Positions 1-11,500 of a stretch of DNA of 64,000 bases are shown one piece after another (position 1 is the stretch's first letter; each line of letters opens with the position of its first letter). The stretch spans positions 22,283 through 86,282 of the forward strand of contig NZ_JAFMYU010000028.1 of the NCBI RefSeq assembly GCF_017353255.1. The letters are read 5' to 3'. The position numbers and the translations under genes were made by a program. A model generated the notes under the pieces. The model saw only the letters and a program-made list of their open reading frames with translations, was not told the DNA's origin and did not search any database. The DNA is from Fibrella aquatilis (lineage in GTDB: Bacteria > Bacteroidota > Bacteroidia > Cytophagales > Spirosomataceae).

Positions 1-1
1 C

Positions 2-229
2 GTGCTGGCCTGGGCGGGTAGCCGGGCGGGTCGCACGGTGGGCACCTTACTGTTGACCATACTGCTGCTACTGGCTGGTTACTGGCTCGTAAGCAGTGTG
101 TTACAGTTTAATTCGGGTATCTACAAGCTCACCGGCGCGGGTTTCCGGGCGGGGGCTATTCTACTGCCGGGCCTGGCCACGCTGGTGTTTGGTAAAGGTT
201 TGTTCGAGGCATTCAACCAACGCAAATGA
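2..229 (+). CDS. Membrane protein, C-terminal part (5' end outside window)
   Basis: The reading frame is open from the window edge and ends at 229, so only the last 75 or so residues are visible and the first in-frame GTG at position 2 need not be the true start. Two hydrophobic stretches, roughly residues 14-35 and 50-67, suggest two membrane segments separated by a short polar loop. The stop overlaps the start of the next gene in an ATGA arrangement (226-229), which indicates translational coupling with the SDR oxidoreductase. The family cannot be named from this fragment; it could be the end of a transporter or a small integral membrane protein. Confidence 0.6.
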   Translation: MLAWAGSRAGRTVGTLLLTILLLLAGYWLVSSVLQFNSGIYKLTGAGFRAGAILLPGLATLVFGKGLFEAFNQRK

Positions 230-996
230 CAACGACTCTTTTCACCCTTCAGGGGCAGCGCGCTCTTGTTACCGGTGCTACCAGGGGCATCGGCGAAGCC
301 ATCACGAAACAGTTTCTGCAACTAGGTGCGGCTGTTTTTCTGGTGGCGCGGGATAACGACCTTCTGCAACAGCAACTGACTGACTACCGGCAGCAGGGCC
401 ACGTGGTTGAAGGACTATCTATTGACCTTAGTCAGCCACAGGCGGCCCACACCCTGACCAATACCGTGCGCGAGGTCTGGGGAAGCGTTACGATTTTGGT
501 CAACAACGTAGGCTCAAACATTCGCAAGCCCACCACCGACTACGCTCCCACCGATTATGATTACGTACTCAATACCAACCTGCGGTCGGCTTATGAACTA
601 ACGCAGGCGGTTTATCCCATGCTGAAGGCCACGGGTCAAAGCAGTATCGTGTTCGTATCATCGGTGTCGGGGCTGACGCATACCAGCAGCGGGTCGTTGT
701 ATGGCATGACTAAGGCGGCGCTAAATCAGCTCACGCGCAACCTTGCCGTAGAGTGGGCTACAGACGGAATCCGGGTCAACGCCGTAGCGCCTTGGTACAT
801 CCGTACGCCGCTGGCCGCGCCCGTGCTCGACAACCCCGCCAAGCTAGCTGGCATTGTGGGCCGCACGCCCATGGGCCGCGTGGGTGAGCCAGAAGAGGTG
901 GCCTCGGCGGTGGCGTTTCTAAGCATGCCCGCCGCCAGCTACATCACCGGGCAGGTGTTATCTATTGATGGCGGCATGATGGCCTGGGGGTACTAA
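226..996 (+). CDS. SDR family NAD(P)-dependent oxidoreductase (tropinone reductase-like)
   Basis: This 256-residue protein is a classical short-chain dehydrogenase/reductase of normal length. The cofactor-binding motif TGATRGIG is at residues 16-23, the structural NNVG motif at 93-96, the catalytic Ser at about 145-146 in VSSVSG, and the catalytic Tyr159 and Lys163 in YGMTK. The C-terminus has the usual GQVLSIDGG ending. The closest family resemblance I recognise is to tropinone-reductase-like or 3-oxoacyl-ACP-reductase-like SDRs; the substrate cannot be read from sequence. It starts inside the stop codon of the upstream membrane-protein gene, so the two are probably one operon. The enzyme should be cytoplasmic because no signal peptide is present. 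Confidence 0.92.
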   Translation: MTTTLFTLQGQRALVTGATRGIGEAITKQFLQLGAAVFLVARDNDLLQQQLTDYRQQGHVVEGLSIDLSQPQAAHTLTNTVREVWGSVTILVNNVGSNIRKPTTDYAPTDYDYVLNTNLRSAYELTQAVYPMLKATGQSSIVFVSSVSGLTHTSSGSLYGMTKAALNQLTRNLAVEWATDGIRVNAVAPWYIRTPLAAPVLDNPAKLAGIVGRTPMGRVGEPEEVASAVAFLSMPAASYITGQVLSIDGGMMAWGY

Positions 997-1521
997 GTAA
1001 CCAGCAACTTGCCCAGGCATTGACTAGCTGCTAGGTCAGTCAACTACTCAAAAACCTTGTTTATACCCGGTAAATGTTGCGTACCAGTTACGTGCTTGAT
1101 CAGCAGACTAAGCATGGCGCATGCTCTAAGTAACCGTATAGACATACCCGTTAGTATAGCCTGGAACGAGGGGCCGGACACTGTTGCAAAAAGTGTGCAA
1201 TTCCTTATTTTTCTTTTCATTAGTAAGTTGATGACGGTGACATAACTTTTTTGGAAGGCTAAATTTTCGCCCTTAACTGCGGGCTAAACCAGCGCATTCA
1301 TCTATGGAAAATACTAATTGGTAGTGCTTACAGTGCTTTTCAACTAACTTTTCGCGTAAATAGTACAACGTTAATTAAAAGACGATCTACCTAATCATCT
1401 TACCTGCCTAATAGTAATAACGCTACACATAGCATACAGTGAGTAATTTAGTTTGAGTAATAAAAGTGTAAATGGCACATTTTTAGTGTAGACGATCGGT
1501 GTATGTTATCGCTGATAGTCT
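997..1521. other. 525-bp intergenic region without a convincing gene
   Basis: This AT-richer stretch separates the SDR gene from the giant surface-protein genes. A 62-codon frame at 1057-1245 has no recognisable features, and I do not accept it. The 12-mer TTAGTTTGAGTA at 1448-1459 recurs exactly upstream of the second SusC gene (57472-57483). The region probably holds the promoter of the gene at 1522, but I cannot place it with confidence. Confidence 0.6.
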
Positions 1522-4500
1522 ATGAACTACGTATCTCTACCTTACCATCTCACCTTGGTTCGTTTGCAAGTGTGCGCTGGTAACCACCTGTTTCGCTGGG
1601 TGTTGTTGCTATGCATGCTGTTGGGGAGCTTCGGCGTTTGGGCGCAGACCATCCAGATTACGGATGTAAAAGTGAGCGGTTGCTACCTGGATGCATCCGG
1701 CACTAATTCAAAAGGAACCGTTCGGTTTTTAGTCCGCTGGTCGGGTATCAACGGCGCCACGGCCAGCACCAACGCTAACCCGCGTAATATTCGTATCACG
1801 GCTACCGGCCTGGCCAACAAAGACATTGTGGCGGGCGTGGGCACCTACGGCATCTCATCGCTCACCATTGTGTCGCCCCAGGAATTTGCCCTTGAATTTC
1901 CCCTGACGGCGGCCCCCAGCAACGTAACGCTGACGGCTACGATGGGGTATTTGGCGGGTTTTCTTTCTACCTACACCGCCAGCACACTAGCTAATACCAA
2001 AGCAACATTTACGGCTACGTTGCCCGCCGCCTGCCCCAAAACACCTTGTAGCACCACAGCTATTGGCGGCATCGTCTTCAACGACTACAATGCCGACGGC
2101 GTACGCAGTGTTACGACCACTATTGTCAACACGATTTTCTTTGGCAGCACCACCGTCACGTCGGGTGAAACGCAGGGCGTCCCCGACGTACGTATAACCG
2201 CTACCGATAACGCTGGCAACAGCTTTACCACCTTAACCGACGACTACGGCTTTTACGCCTTCACACAGTCGATGAGCTATCCCGTTCGGGTGGAGTTTAC
2301 AGAGATTCCGGCGGCCTACCTGGCTTCGGCTACGCCCAACGGCTCTGGCAGCCGAACCACCACGCAGTTTATTACGGGTGCGTCGTGTACAGTCAACCTA
2401 GGCGTAAATGCCAGCTCCGACTACTGTAATACCAGTCCTAAGATTTTCACCCCCTGCTACGTCAACGGCGATCCCACCAAGGGCGGCACGGCGGGCACGG
2501 GCGAGGCGCTGGTGTCGGTGCCGTTGAATGCGGCGGGCAACAACTTCACGACCGCTACCACGGGTGGGGCCAACGCCTACTGGGCACTGACCAACCAAAC
2601 CGGCGCTACCTGGGGTCTTGCCTGGAGCAAACAGCAGAAAAAACTGTTTCAGTCGGCCATTCTGCGGCGGCACGTGGGTTTCGGCCCGCTGGGTATTGGC
2701 GGCATCTACGTTACCAGCGTGGCCTCCAACACTACGGCGGCCAACACGGCGCTGACCACGTCGTTTGTTGATCTCGACGCGGCCCCCTTCAACGTACCCC
2801 TGAGCGCCTCGTTTGTGGGTGGGGCTACGCCCAACGCCAACCGCGATCTGCCCGCTACAAAAGCCATTGTCATCAACGGGGCTGGTAATGCTACCAGCGG
2901 CCCCAGCCGCGACGCCATTGCCTTTTCAATGGTGGGTAAAGAAGGCCTGGGTGATCTGGAGATTGCTGACGATGGTAACACGCTTTATACCATTAACTTA
3001 AAAACCAAGGAGTTGCTGTCGCTCGACCTGACGAACTACAACGCCACGGGCACCATTCCCAACAGTGCTGCCCAACTCACCACCACCGCCATTCCTGACC
3101 CCGGCTGTGTGAGCGGGGTGTGGCGGCCCTGGGCTACCAAAGTCTATCAGGGCGACCTCTACATCGGCGGTGTTTGCGACGCCTCGCTCACGGCCGTTGG
3201 GGCTACAACGCCCAATCAGCGCAAGAGTAACCTGTGGGCCTATGTCTACAAATACGATGGCACCGCATTTACCACCGTTCTCGACTTTCCTTTAACGTAC
3301 CCCAAAGGTTTTCCCTATAGCTCCATTCCTGACGCCACGGGCTGGTATCCCTGGACCGACAATTTCAGCGACCTGCTGAACACTGTGATTTCAACGGAGA
3401 TTGTGTATCCCCAGCCCATACTGATGGATATCGAGTTTGATACTGACGGCTCCATGATTTTGGGCCTCGGTGACCGCACGGCCCACCAAACAGGCGTGAA
3501 AAATGTTAGCCCCGTTGGCCCTGGTTCGGGTGCGGTGGTGCCGATGACCATTCCGCAGAACTCTACGCTCTACACCAGCTACAATGGTGGCGACGTGTTG
3601 AAAGCCTACGCGAAAAATGGCATCTTCATCCTGGAAAATAACGGACAGGCTGGCCCCTTTGAAGGCTACGGCGCGGGCAACAACCAGGGACCAGGTTTTG
3701 GCGAATATTTTAACGACGACTGGTTTTTCAACGGGACTAAATACCACGCCGAAGCCATGCTGGGCGGTTTGGCCCTGCGCCCCGGTTCGGGTCAAACGTT
3801 GGCTGTATCCATTGATCCTCAAGACGGTACGGCCTGGGCGGGTGGCATTCGTCTGATGAACAACAACACTGGTCTGCGCGTGGCAGGCTACAGCATCTAC
3901 AGCCAGGACGACGGCAGTGGATCGGCCAGCCCCACGCCGGGTACGCTGGGCAAAGCGGCGGGCTTGGGTGATCTGGAAATCAACTGCGACGAACCCAAAT
4001 ACCTCCAAATTGGTAACCGGGCCTGGTTTGATAAAGATGCCGACGGTGTGCAGGACCCCGGCGAACCCGTACTGGCAGGCCTATCGGTAAAACTGTATCT
4101 GGCGTCGGCAGGCTCACTGGCCTCACCCATCTCGACTACGACCACGGGTGCCAACGGCGAATACCTGTTTAGCAACCTCTTGCCCAACACGGCCTACGTC
4201 ATTGTCTTCGGCGATGGGCAGCAGGTAAGTGGTATTCCGCAGCGGGTGGCCATTGGGGGGATCAATTATGAGCTGACCACCCCTAATGTGGGGCAGGGCG
4301 CTGCCGCCAACCTGGACCTGAACGACTCCGACGCCACGCTGCAAACGGCGGGTACGTTTGCCAACAAGATTGCCATTCCGGTCACCACAGGCCTATATAC
4401 GCAGGACAACCACACGCTCGACATTGGGGTGACCTGCCTGCAACCCACCAGCATTAGCCTGGTGGCTACGCCTGCCACCTGCAACGGCACAACGCCCCAA

Positions 4501-5400
4501 AATAACGGCAGTGTGGTGCTCTCTACGTCGGTTACCAACGGCGACCGGTACGCCATTGTGTCGGGCACGGTTACCACGGGCTTTACCTACGCAACGGCCA
4601 CCGCCATTGGCACCACGTTCCCCAAGAGCCTGACCACGGGTGTATCAAATGCAGGCGCGACGTATACAGTGCGTTTCTATAACGGCAGCAATGACTGCTA
4701 CATCGACCAGGTGGTGGTGGTTGATCCCAAGAGTTGCGTATGTGTGCCACCGGTAGTGTTGATCACCTCAAGTGGAAGTCCCGTATGTACCACCGCCACG
4801 GCCACGTTGTCGGCAGCGGTTACGCCGGCTGGTTCATATACCTACGCTTGGGTAGCGTCGGCGGGGGTAACCTTGTCGGGCGCCAACACGGCCACGGCCA
4901 CGGCATCGGGCTTCACCACGGGCTTGAAAACGTTTACGGTCACAGTCACTAGCGGACCGGGCTGTTTCACCACAGCTACGGTGTCGCTGTCGGCCATCAG
5001 CTGCGTGGGTTGTTCAATCAGCCTGAATCCCGCCGTGCCGGTGCAATCGGCCTGTAATGACAATGGTACGCCAACCGTCACTACCGACGATTACTTCACC
5101 GTAACAGTTAACGCCGCAGCCATCAGTGGTGGGGCGTCGAACAAATACGAACTGGTACTGGGGGCTAACCCCGACGGTACGGGCGGTACGGTGCTCAACG
5201 CGGGTGGCACTACCTACGGCACCGCCGCCACGGTGGGTACGGCCATTACGTTTATGGCCAACGGCAGCAGCACCTACCTGGTAACGGCGCGTGACCTCGA
5301 CACGCCGACCTGCAAAACGACTTTTACGACGACTGCCGTGCAATCGTGCTCGAGCTGCCCCCCGCAGATTTGTATTCCTATGACGGGTCTGAAGCAGTAA
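1522..5400 (+). CDS. Giant exported SdrD_B-domain protein with propeller-like core (paralogue 1)
   Basis: The 1292-residue product starts with a long signal peptide whose hydrophobic core is at residues 25-38 and which ends at WAQ. Residues about 180-265 form a first SdrD B-like (Cna-B fold) domain with the FNDYNADGV signature. A central region of about 500 residues carries motifs such as GLGDLEIADDG and PWATKVYQGDLYIGG that look like beta-propeller blades. A second SdrD_B domain follows at about 830-905 (GNRAWFDKDADGVQDPGEP). After that come Ig/PKD-like Cys-containing modules. The last residues are SCPPQICIPMTGLKQ, a motif echoed in the next gene. The core and the following modules align along their length with that neighbour, so the two are tandem paralogues. 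The likely role is cell-surface structure or adhesion; no enzyme signature is visible. Confidence 0.85.
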   Translation: MNYVSLPYHLTLVRLQVCAGNHLFRWVLLLCMLLGSFGVWAQTIQITDVKVSGCYLDASGTNSKGTVRFLVRWSGINGATASTNANPRNIRITATGLANKDIVAGVGTYGISSLTIVSPQEFALEFPLTAAPSNVTLTATMGYLAGFLSTYTASTLANTKATFTATLPAACPKTPCSTTAIGGIVFNDYNADGVRSVTTTIVNTIFFGSTTVTSGETQGVPDVRITATDNAGNSFTTLTDDYGFYAFTQSMSYPVRVEFTEIPAAYLASATPNGSGSRTTTQFITGASCTVNLGVNASSDYCNTSPKIFTPCYVNGDPTKGGTAGTGEALVSVPLNAAGNNFTTATTGGANAYWALTNQTGATWGLAWSKQQKKLFQSAILRRHVGFGPLGIGGIYVTSVASNTTAANTALTTSFVDLDAAPFNVPLSASFVGGATPNANRDLPATKAIVINGAGNATSGPSRDAIAFSMVGKEGLGDLEIADDGNTLYTINLKTKELLSLDLTNYNATGTIPNSAAQLTTTAIPDPGCVSGVWRPWATKVYQGDLYIGGVCDASLTAVGATTPNQRKSNLWAYVYKYDGTAFTTVLDFPLTYPKGFPYSSIPDATGWYPWTDNFSDLLNTVISTEIVYPQPILMDIEFDTDGSMILGLGDRTAHQTGVKNVSPVGPGSGAVVPMTIPQNSTLYTSYNGGDVLKAYAKNGIFILENNGQAGPFEGYGAGNNQGPGFGEYFNDDWFFNGTKYHAEAMLGGLALRPGSGQTLAVSIDPQDGTAWAGGIRLMNNNTGLRVAGYSIYSQDDGSGSASPTPGTLGKAAGLGDLEINCDEPKYLQIGNRAWFDKDADGVQDPGEPVLAGLSVKLYLASAGSLASPISTTTTGANGEYLFSNLLPNTAYVIVFGDGQQVSGIPQRVAIGGINYELTTPNVGQGAAANLDLNDSDATLQTAGTFANKIAIPVTTGLYTQDNHTLDIGVTCLQPTSISLVATPATCNGTTPQNNGSVVLSTSVTNGDRYAIVSGTVTTGFTYATATAIGTTFPKSLTTGVSNAGATYTVRFYNGSNDCYIDQVVVVDPKSCVCVPPVVLITSSGSPVCTTATATLSAAVTPAGSYTYAWVASAGVTLSGANTATATASGFTTGLKTFTVTVTSGPGCFTTATVSLSAISCVGCSISLNPAVPVQSACNDNGTPTVTTDDYFTVTVNAAAISGGASNKYELVLGANPDGTGGTVLNAGGTTYGTAATVGTAITFMANGSSTYLVTARDLDTPTCKTTFTTTAVQSCSSCPPQICIPMTGLKQ

Positions 5401-5533
5401 ACAGCTCACCAGCATGAACACGTCCCACGCAGCATCTGACAGGGTGGTATTTGGGCTACCCTGCCCCTCATCAACCGCTTTACCAACCGTTCGGCAACAG
5501 CCACTTCGGTCTCCGATATTATTTCTTAAGACT

Positions 5534-8500
5534 ATGACACATAATTACGTAGCACCCTGTCGATTCAGTTCGCTTATTCGGACAGTGCTCAGCGGCCTGT
5601 TGGTTCTGTTGCTGGGGTCATGGCTGACCTCCGAGGCCCAGGCGCAGGTAAGCGGCAAAGTCTTCCGTGATTTTAACGCCAACGGCACCCAGGACACCCC
5701 CATTTCCTCAACAGCCACCGCTGCGGGCGAACCCGGTTTGCCCGGCATCACCATCACGGCTTACGCTGCCAGTGGAGCACCCGTCTCGGTTACTTCCGGG
5801 ATAGATGGCTCCTACAGCTTCCCTAATTCAGGCATCACCGCTGCCGGGGCTAAGCTCCGCCTGGAGTTTACCGGTCTGCCCGTGGGTGCATTCAGCGGAG
5901 CCTATGGCCAGGGCGCTACGGGCGGGGCCAACACGTCGGTACAGTTTCTGACCGCGGGGGCCAGTACCACGGCGGCCAACTACGCCGTTGATTACCCCGC
6001 TGAGTTCTGCAACGCCTCACCCTTGCTAGCTACGCCTTGCTTTGTCAGCGGGCAAGCAAATGGTACTAACATTGCTAATGAACACGTGCTGGTGACCTTC
6101 CCCTATTCAGCCGCCAACACCGCGCCTGCCCCCACACCCATCGCTGATGCGGGCCAGGTGGGTAGTGTCTGGGGTATGGCCTACCAGCGCGAGACCGATA
6201 AACTCTTTACGGCCGCCTTCCTCAAACGCCACGTGGGCCTTGGCACTGGCGGGTTGGGGGGTGTCTACGTAACGAACAACGCTCAGGGCAGTACTACCAA
6301 TGGCAGTCTGTACGTGGACCTCGAATCGGCCCCATTCAGTCTCACACTGGGGCAAACTGAATTAGGTACCCGCCCTACCATTCCCAATAACAAGACCAGT
6401 TCCAGCACCGACCCCACGGCTTTCACGCTGGTGGGTAAAGCGGGTTTAGGTAGCATGGCTATCTCCGACGATGGCCGCAAACTCTACATCGTAGATCTCT
6501 ATAATCGCCAACTGCTGGTATTGATGATCGGCAACCCGGCCAAGACGAGCTTTACCGCCTCTGACCTAACCCAGATTGCCCTGCCCGCCACCAGTTGTAC
6601 CAATGGGGTGGCCCGGCCCTTCGCCGTAAGCGTTTACCGGGGTAAGGTCTATGTGGGGGTGGTCTGTACTGCCGAAAACAGCGGAGGCGTGGCGGCCAAC
6701 CTTAACGCGGCGGTCTACGAAATGGATGAAGCTACCCAGACCTTCACGGCGGGCCCCGTATTGAGTGTGCCGCTGACCTACGCCAAGGGACCTGTGCACG
6801 GCTCGTACGCCATTGGTACCAACTGGGAGCCGTGGACATCGAGCTTTAGTGCTTTGCACACGGCTCTTTTCTCTGGCGTGACCTACCGCACAGGTCGTCC
6901 CCAGCCGATCTTATCTGACATCGACTTTACCGACGCGGGCGACATGGTCCTCTCTCTTATGGACCGTACCGGCCACCAGCTGGGCTACGGCCAGGTAGCC
7001 ACCACTAACGACGGCAACATCTACAACGGCTACATCGGAGGCGATATCCTGCGGGCGGGTAAACAAACCTCCGGAGGCTGGTTACTAGAAAGCAACGGCA
7101 AAGTGACTAACGTGGGTGGCACGCTGACGGGTAGCGGCAGCGGCAATGCCGACGGGCCAGGCGGCGGGGAGTTCTACGGGGCCGACAACTACCTGACTAC
7201 GCACCTAGAAACCGACCAGGGCGGCTCAGTGATCATTCCAGGTACCAACCAGACGGTAAGTATTCATATGGACCCGCTCACCACCTGGTCGGGGGGTATA
7301 ATCTGGCATAACAACACCACAGGCGTAGATGCCAAGCGATATCAACTGTACGAAACGACAACAGCCAACCTGGGCACCTACGGCAAGGCCAATGGCCTGG
7401 GCCTGCCCGTGGCCCTATGCGACCCGGCTCCTATCGAGATTGGCAACCGGGTATGGCTCGATAACAACCAAAACGGCATCCAGGACCCCGCCGAAACGCC
7501 AATTGCGAGCGTGACAGTAGGCCTCTACGAGAGTGGTACGCTGGTGGCTTCGGCAGTGACCAATGCCAAGGGGGAGTACTACTTCTCGTCGGCAACGGGC
7601 ACCAACCCTGCCAACGGCAGTGCCAAACTAAACCTGGCACTGATCCGGGGTGGCGTGTACGAACTGCGCATCGCCACGGCACAACCAGCCCTGGCCAACT
7701 ACGTAGCCTCGTCGCCCACCAACGTAGGTAATGACTTAACAGACAATGACTTTGCGGTGGTGGGTGCCAATATGGTCACCTCCCTCACGCTGGGTGCGTC
7801 GGGCGATAACGTCCATGCTTACGATGCGGCGGTGGTTTGTCAGTTGCCCCTTACCGGCAGCGTCACCACCACGCCTGCCACGTGTAACGGGACGGTAAAC
7901 CAGAACAATGGTCTGGTAACGCTGCCCGCCAGCCTATCCAATGCCAACCGGTATTCGGTCGTTTCGGGTACGGTTACTACGGGTTTCGCTTACTCGACCG
8001 CTACCACCCTGCCCACCGCCTTTCCGGCTAACCTCATCACTAACGCCCCCAACGCGGGCGGTACGTATACGGTACGTTTCTACAATGGCAGCAACGATTG
8101 CTACATCGACGAGGTGGTGGTGGTTAGTCCGTTCTCATGCACACTCACACCCGGACCTATTGATCTGTCGGTGACCAAAGTGCGCACCAGCGCCCAGCAG
8201 AGTACGGTTGGCGGCGCGGTGACGTTTAAGGTGGTAGTGAAAAATAACGGCCTCACCCCGGCTACCAATGTGCTGGTGAATGATTTGCTGGCTCCGGCTG
8301 ATTTCAGCGGCGTGAGCGGTGCCGGATCACAGGGAGCTTATACAGCCGGGACCGGTGCCTGGACCGTGGGTACGTTAACAGCCGGTGCCAGTGCTACCCT
8401 GACCGTGACCGCCACCGTAATTCGGGAAGGCATCAGCTACAACACGGCGTCGCTATCGAGTGTAACCGAAGGCGATATTAACCCTAACAACAACATTGAC

Positions 8501-11500
8501 CGGGCCTGCGTAACGGTGCCTGTTGCCCTGACGGGTAGTCAAACGTATACGGCCACGGTGCCATCGGCGTATTCTGCGGTGGAATGGTTTAAAGATGGGG
8601 TGTCGGTAGCTACGGGCAACTCATTGGTAATCAATGTAAGTGGTGTTTACACGTTTACGGCCACCAATGGCGGTTGTGCGGCTGGTACGTGCTGCCCGCT
8701 GATTGTGCAGGCGTGCAGCCTCACGGCGACTGCGCTTGTCAACGGCGCACCAACCAACACGCAGTGCGCCAACCTACCCGCCACGCTTACGGCGCAGGTT
8801 AGCCCGGCGGGTAGCTATACCTACGCCTGGGTTGCTTCGGCAGGAGCCACTCTGACAGGAGCCAATACGGCCACTGCCACCACAGGAGCACTTGCCCCGG
8901 GTACGTATTCGTTTACAGTAACGGCAAGCAGCAGCCCCACTTGTTTTACCACGGCGGTGACCACGCTGACCGTAACGGCTCCGCCCAGCATTACGCTGGC
9001 GTCACTGACGGTTTGCGAAGGACAATCAACCACGCTGGCAGCCACGGTTAATCCCGCCAACGCCACAACCGCCTGGAAAACACCCGCCTGCGCCACGTTT
9101 TGTACCAGCGGTGGTCCGCTCGTTTTCAACCCGGTCACATCAGCCAACGCAGGTGCGTACCTCTATCAGGCAACCGATGCCAATGGCTGTTCAACCACCG
9201 CCACGGCCATGCTGACGGTGCTGCCACGCCCCATAGCAGCTATCACGAGCACCACAGTAGGCTGCTCGGGCGGGCAGTCGCTGATTACGGTGAGCACACA
9301 GGTCAGCAACGGTACGGCACCCTACAGCTACACCTGGACACGGGGCGGGCAGGGGGTTGTCTCCAACGCCGCAACGGGTTCCTTCACCGTCGCAGGTAGC
9401 TACACACTGGTTGTCTCGGATGCCAACGGTTGCGTTAGCGTACCGGTGTCGGTATCGCTGGCGGCACCTGACCCGCTGGCGGTTGGGTTGCAGAGCACCA
9501 ATCCGGTCTGTTTATCGGCCCAGGGCAAGCTCTCGGTAACCGTTACCGGCGGCGCACCTGTCTATTCGATCAGCTATTACACCGGTGGCGTATTGGCCGT
9601 GACCAGTTCAAGCGTGGCCAGTGGTGTGGCCGATCAGGTGTTGGTTAGCGCTGGTACGTACCAGATTGTGGTGACCGATGCCAACGGTTGTTCACTCACG
9701 CAAACAGCTACCCTCACCCAGCCTACGCCGGTAACGGCTACCGTTACGGTTCAGCAGCCAACCTGCGGTGCCGACGGCAGCCTCATGGCGGCGGCATCGG
9801 GCGGTACAGCGCCGTATAGCTATACCTGGAGCCAGGGCGCTACGGTGCTGGCCACCACTGCGTCATTGATGAACCAGCCAGCCGGTACCTATACTCTGAC
9901 GGTGCGCGATGCCAACGGCTGTCTGTTTACGCAGACCTACGTGCTTAACCCACCTGCCTCAGCACCCACCGTTACGCTGTTGGCACCAGCTGTTTGTGAG
10001 GGCAATGCACTCACCATTACGGCGCAGGTTAGCCCAACTGGCTCATATACTTACGCCTGGAGTGGTCCTTCCGGGGCCGTGTTCACGCCAACGTCATCGT
10101 CGGTGGCGGCGGTGTCGGGTCTGCTGAGTGGCACAAGCGTGATTACGGTCACCATCACCACCGCGGCGGGTTGCATTTCGACCAAAAGCCTGACGGTAAC
10201 CGTCAACGCCACCCCAGACGCCGGGGCCGATCAGGAATTGACCTGTACAAACGGGGCCGTTCCTACCAGCGCTACTCTGTCGGCCACGGCTGTTGCGGGT
10301 GGTAGCTGGAGTCAGGCAGGCGCTTTGCCCGCTGCGGTCACATTCACGAACCCTACGAGCGCCTCAAGCACCGTAACGGGCCTCACCGCGCCGGGAGTGT
10401 ATACATTAGTCTGGGCGGCCAACGGCTGTACGGATCAGGTGCTCATTACAGTTGGTACGTGCGCGCCCCTGGGCAGCCTTGGTGACTATGTCTGGAAGGA
10501 CACCAACAATGACGGTGTGCAAAACGACGGTGCCACGGGCGTACCGGGCGTGGGCATGAAGCTGCTCGATAATGACAACCTCTACGTAGTGCAGGGTGTG
10601 CTGAACGGTGCGCAGCAGGTACCCGCCAACCCCACCAGCGGCTCTGGTTTAGTCTACACCACCTACGATACGGGTGCTAAACTGCTGGATATTCAGCTAG
10701 GATTCAACGGCTTGTCGGGCACGGTGACCATGGCACACATCCACACGGGTGTGGCCGGGGCCAATGGTCCGGTGATTGTAGATCTGGTGCCGCTGGGCTT
10801 CCCCACGGGCGTTCAGGCGGGTAATTTCGTTGGCAGCGTAACGCTGACGGCGGCGCAGGAAACACTGCTGCTGAGCAACAAGCTGTATGTCAACGTGCAT
10901 ACCACCACCAGCCCCGGCGGCGAGGTACGGGCGCAACTGGTGGCCTGCCAGTTTACCGATGCCAACGGCAAGTACGGGTTCGATAACCTGCCGGCGGGTA
11001 CCTACACGGTGGCCGTCGATACCAAGACGTTCCCCACTACCTGCGTAGTGAGCAGCAACCAGAATAGCACCAGCGCCACCGACGGCACCGACAGCGATTT
11101 CAACCCGACCACATTCCTGAGCGACCCGGTTACCATTGACCCGTCGCAGCCAGTGAGTAGCACCGCCCGCGACAACCCTACGATTGACCTCGCCTTGGTG
11201 GCCGCGCCTACAGGTAGCATTGGTAATTATGTCTGGAAAGATCTGAATAACAACGGCTTACAGGATACGAATGAACAGGGCGTTGCCAACGTAACGGTCG
11301 AACTGTTTACGGTAGTGGGCAATGTGATAAGCATGACGCCGGTAGCTACCGTGGTTACCTCGGTTAGTGGCCTATACAGCTTCACGGGCCTGACGGCGGG
11401 CGACTACCAGCTTAAGTTTACGCTGCCTGCCAGCGAGACCACAGGTTGCGCCATCTCCGACAAACCCAACGCGGGCGACGACACCAAAGACTCAGACGTT

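Noticed and set aside
1057..1245. Possible 62-residue gene in the gap before the giant surface-protein genes
   Set aside because: No family resemblance, unusual composition and no start context; likely chance.
5414..5533. Earlier start codon for the second giant protein
   Set aside because: The 40 extra residues precede a normal signal peptide that begins at 5534, so export would be unlikely from the longer form.
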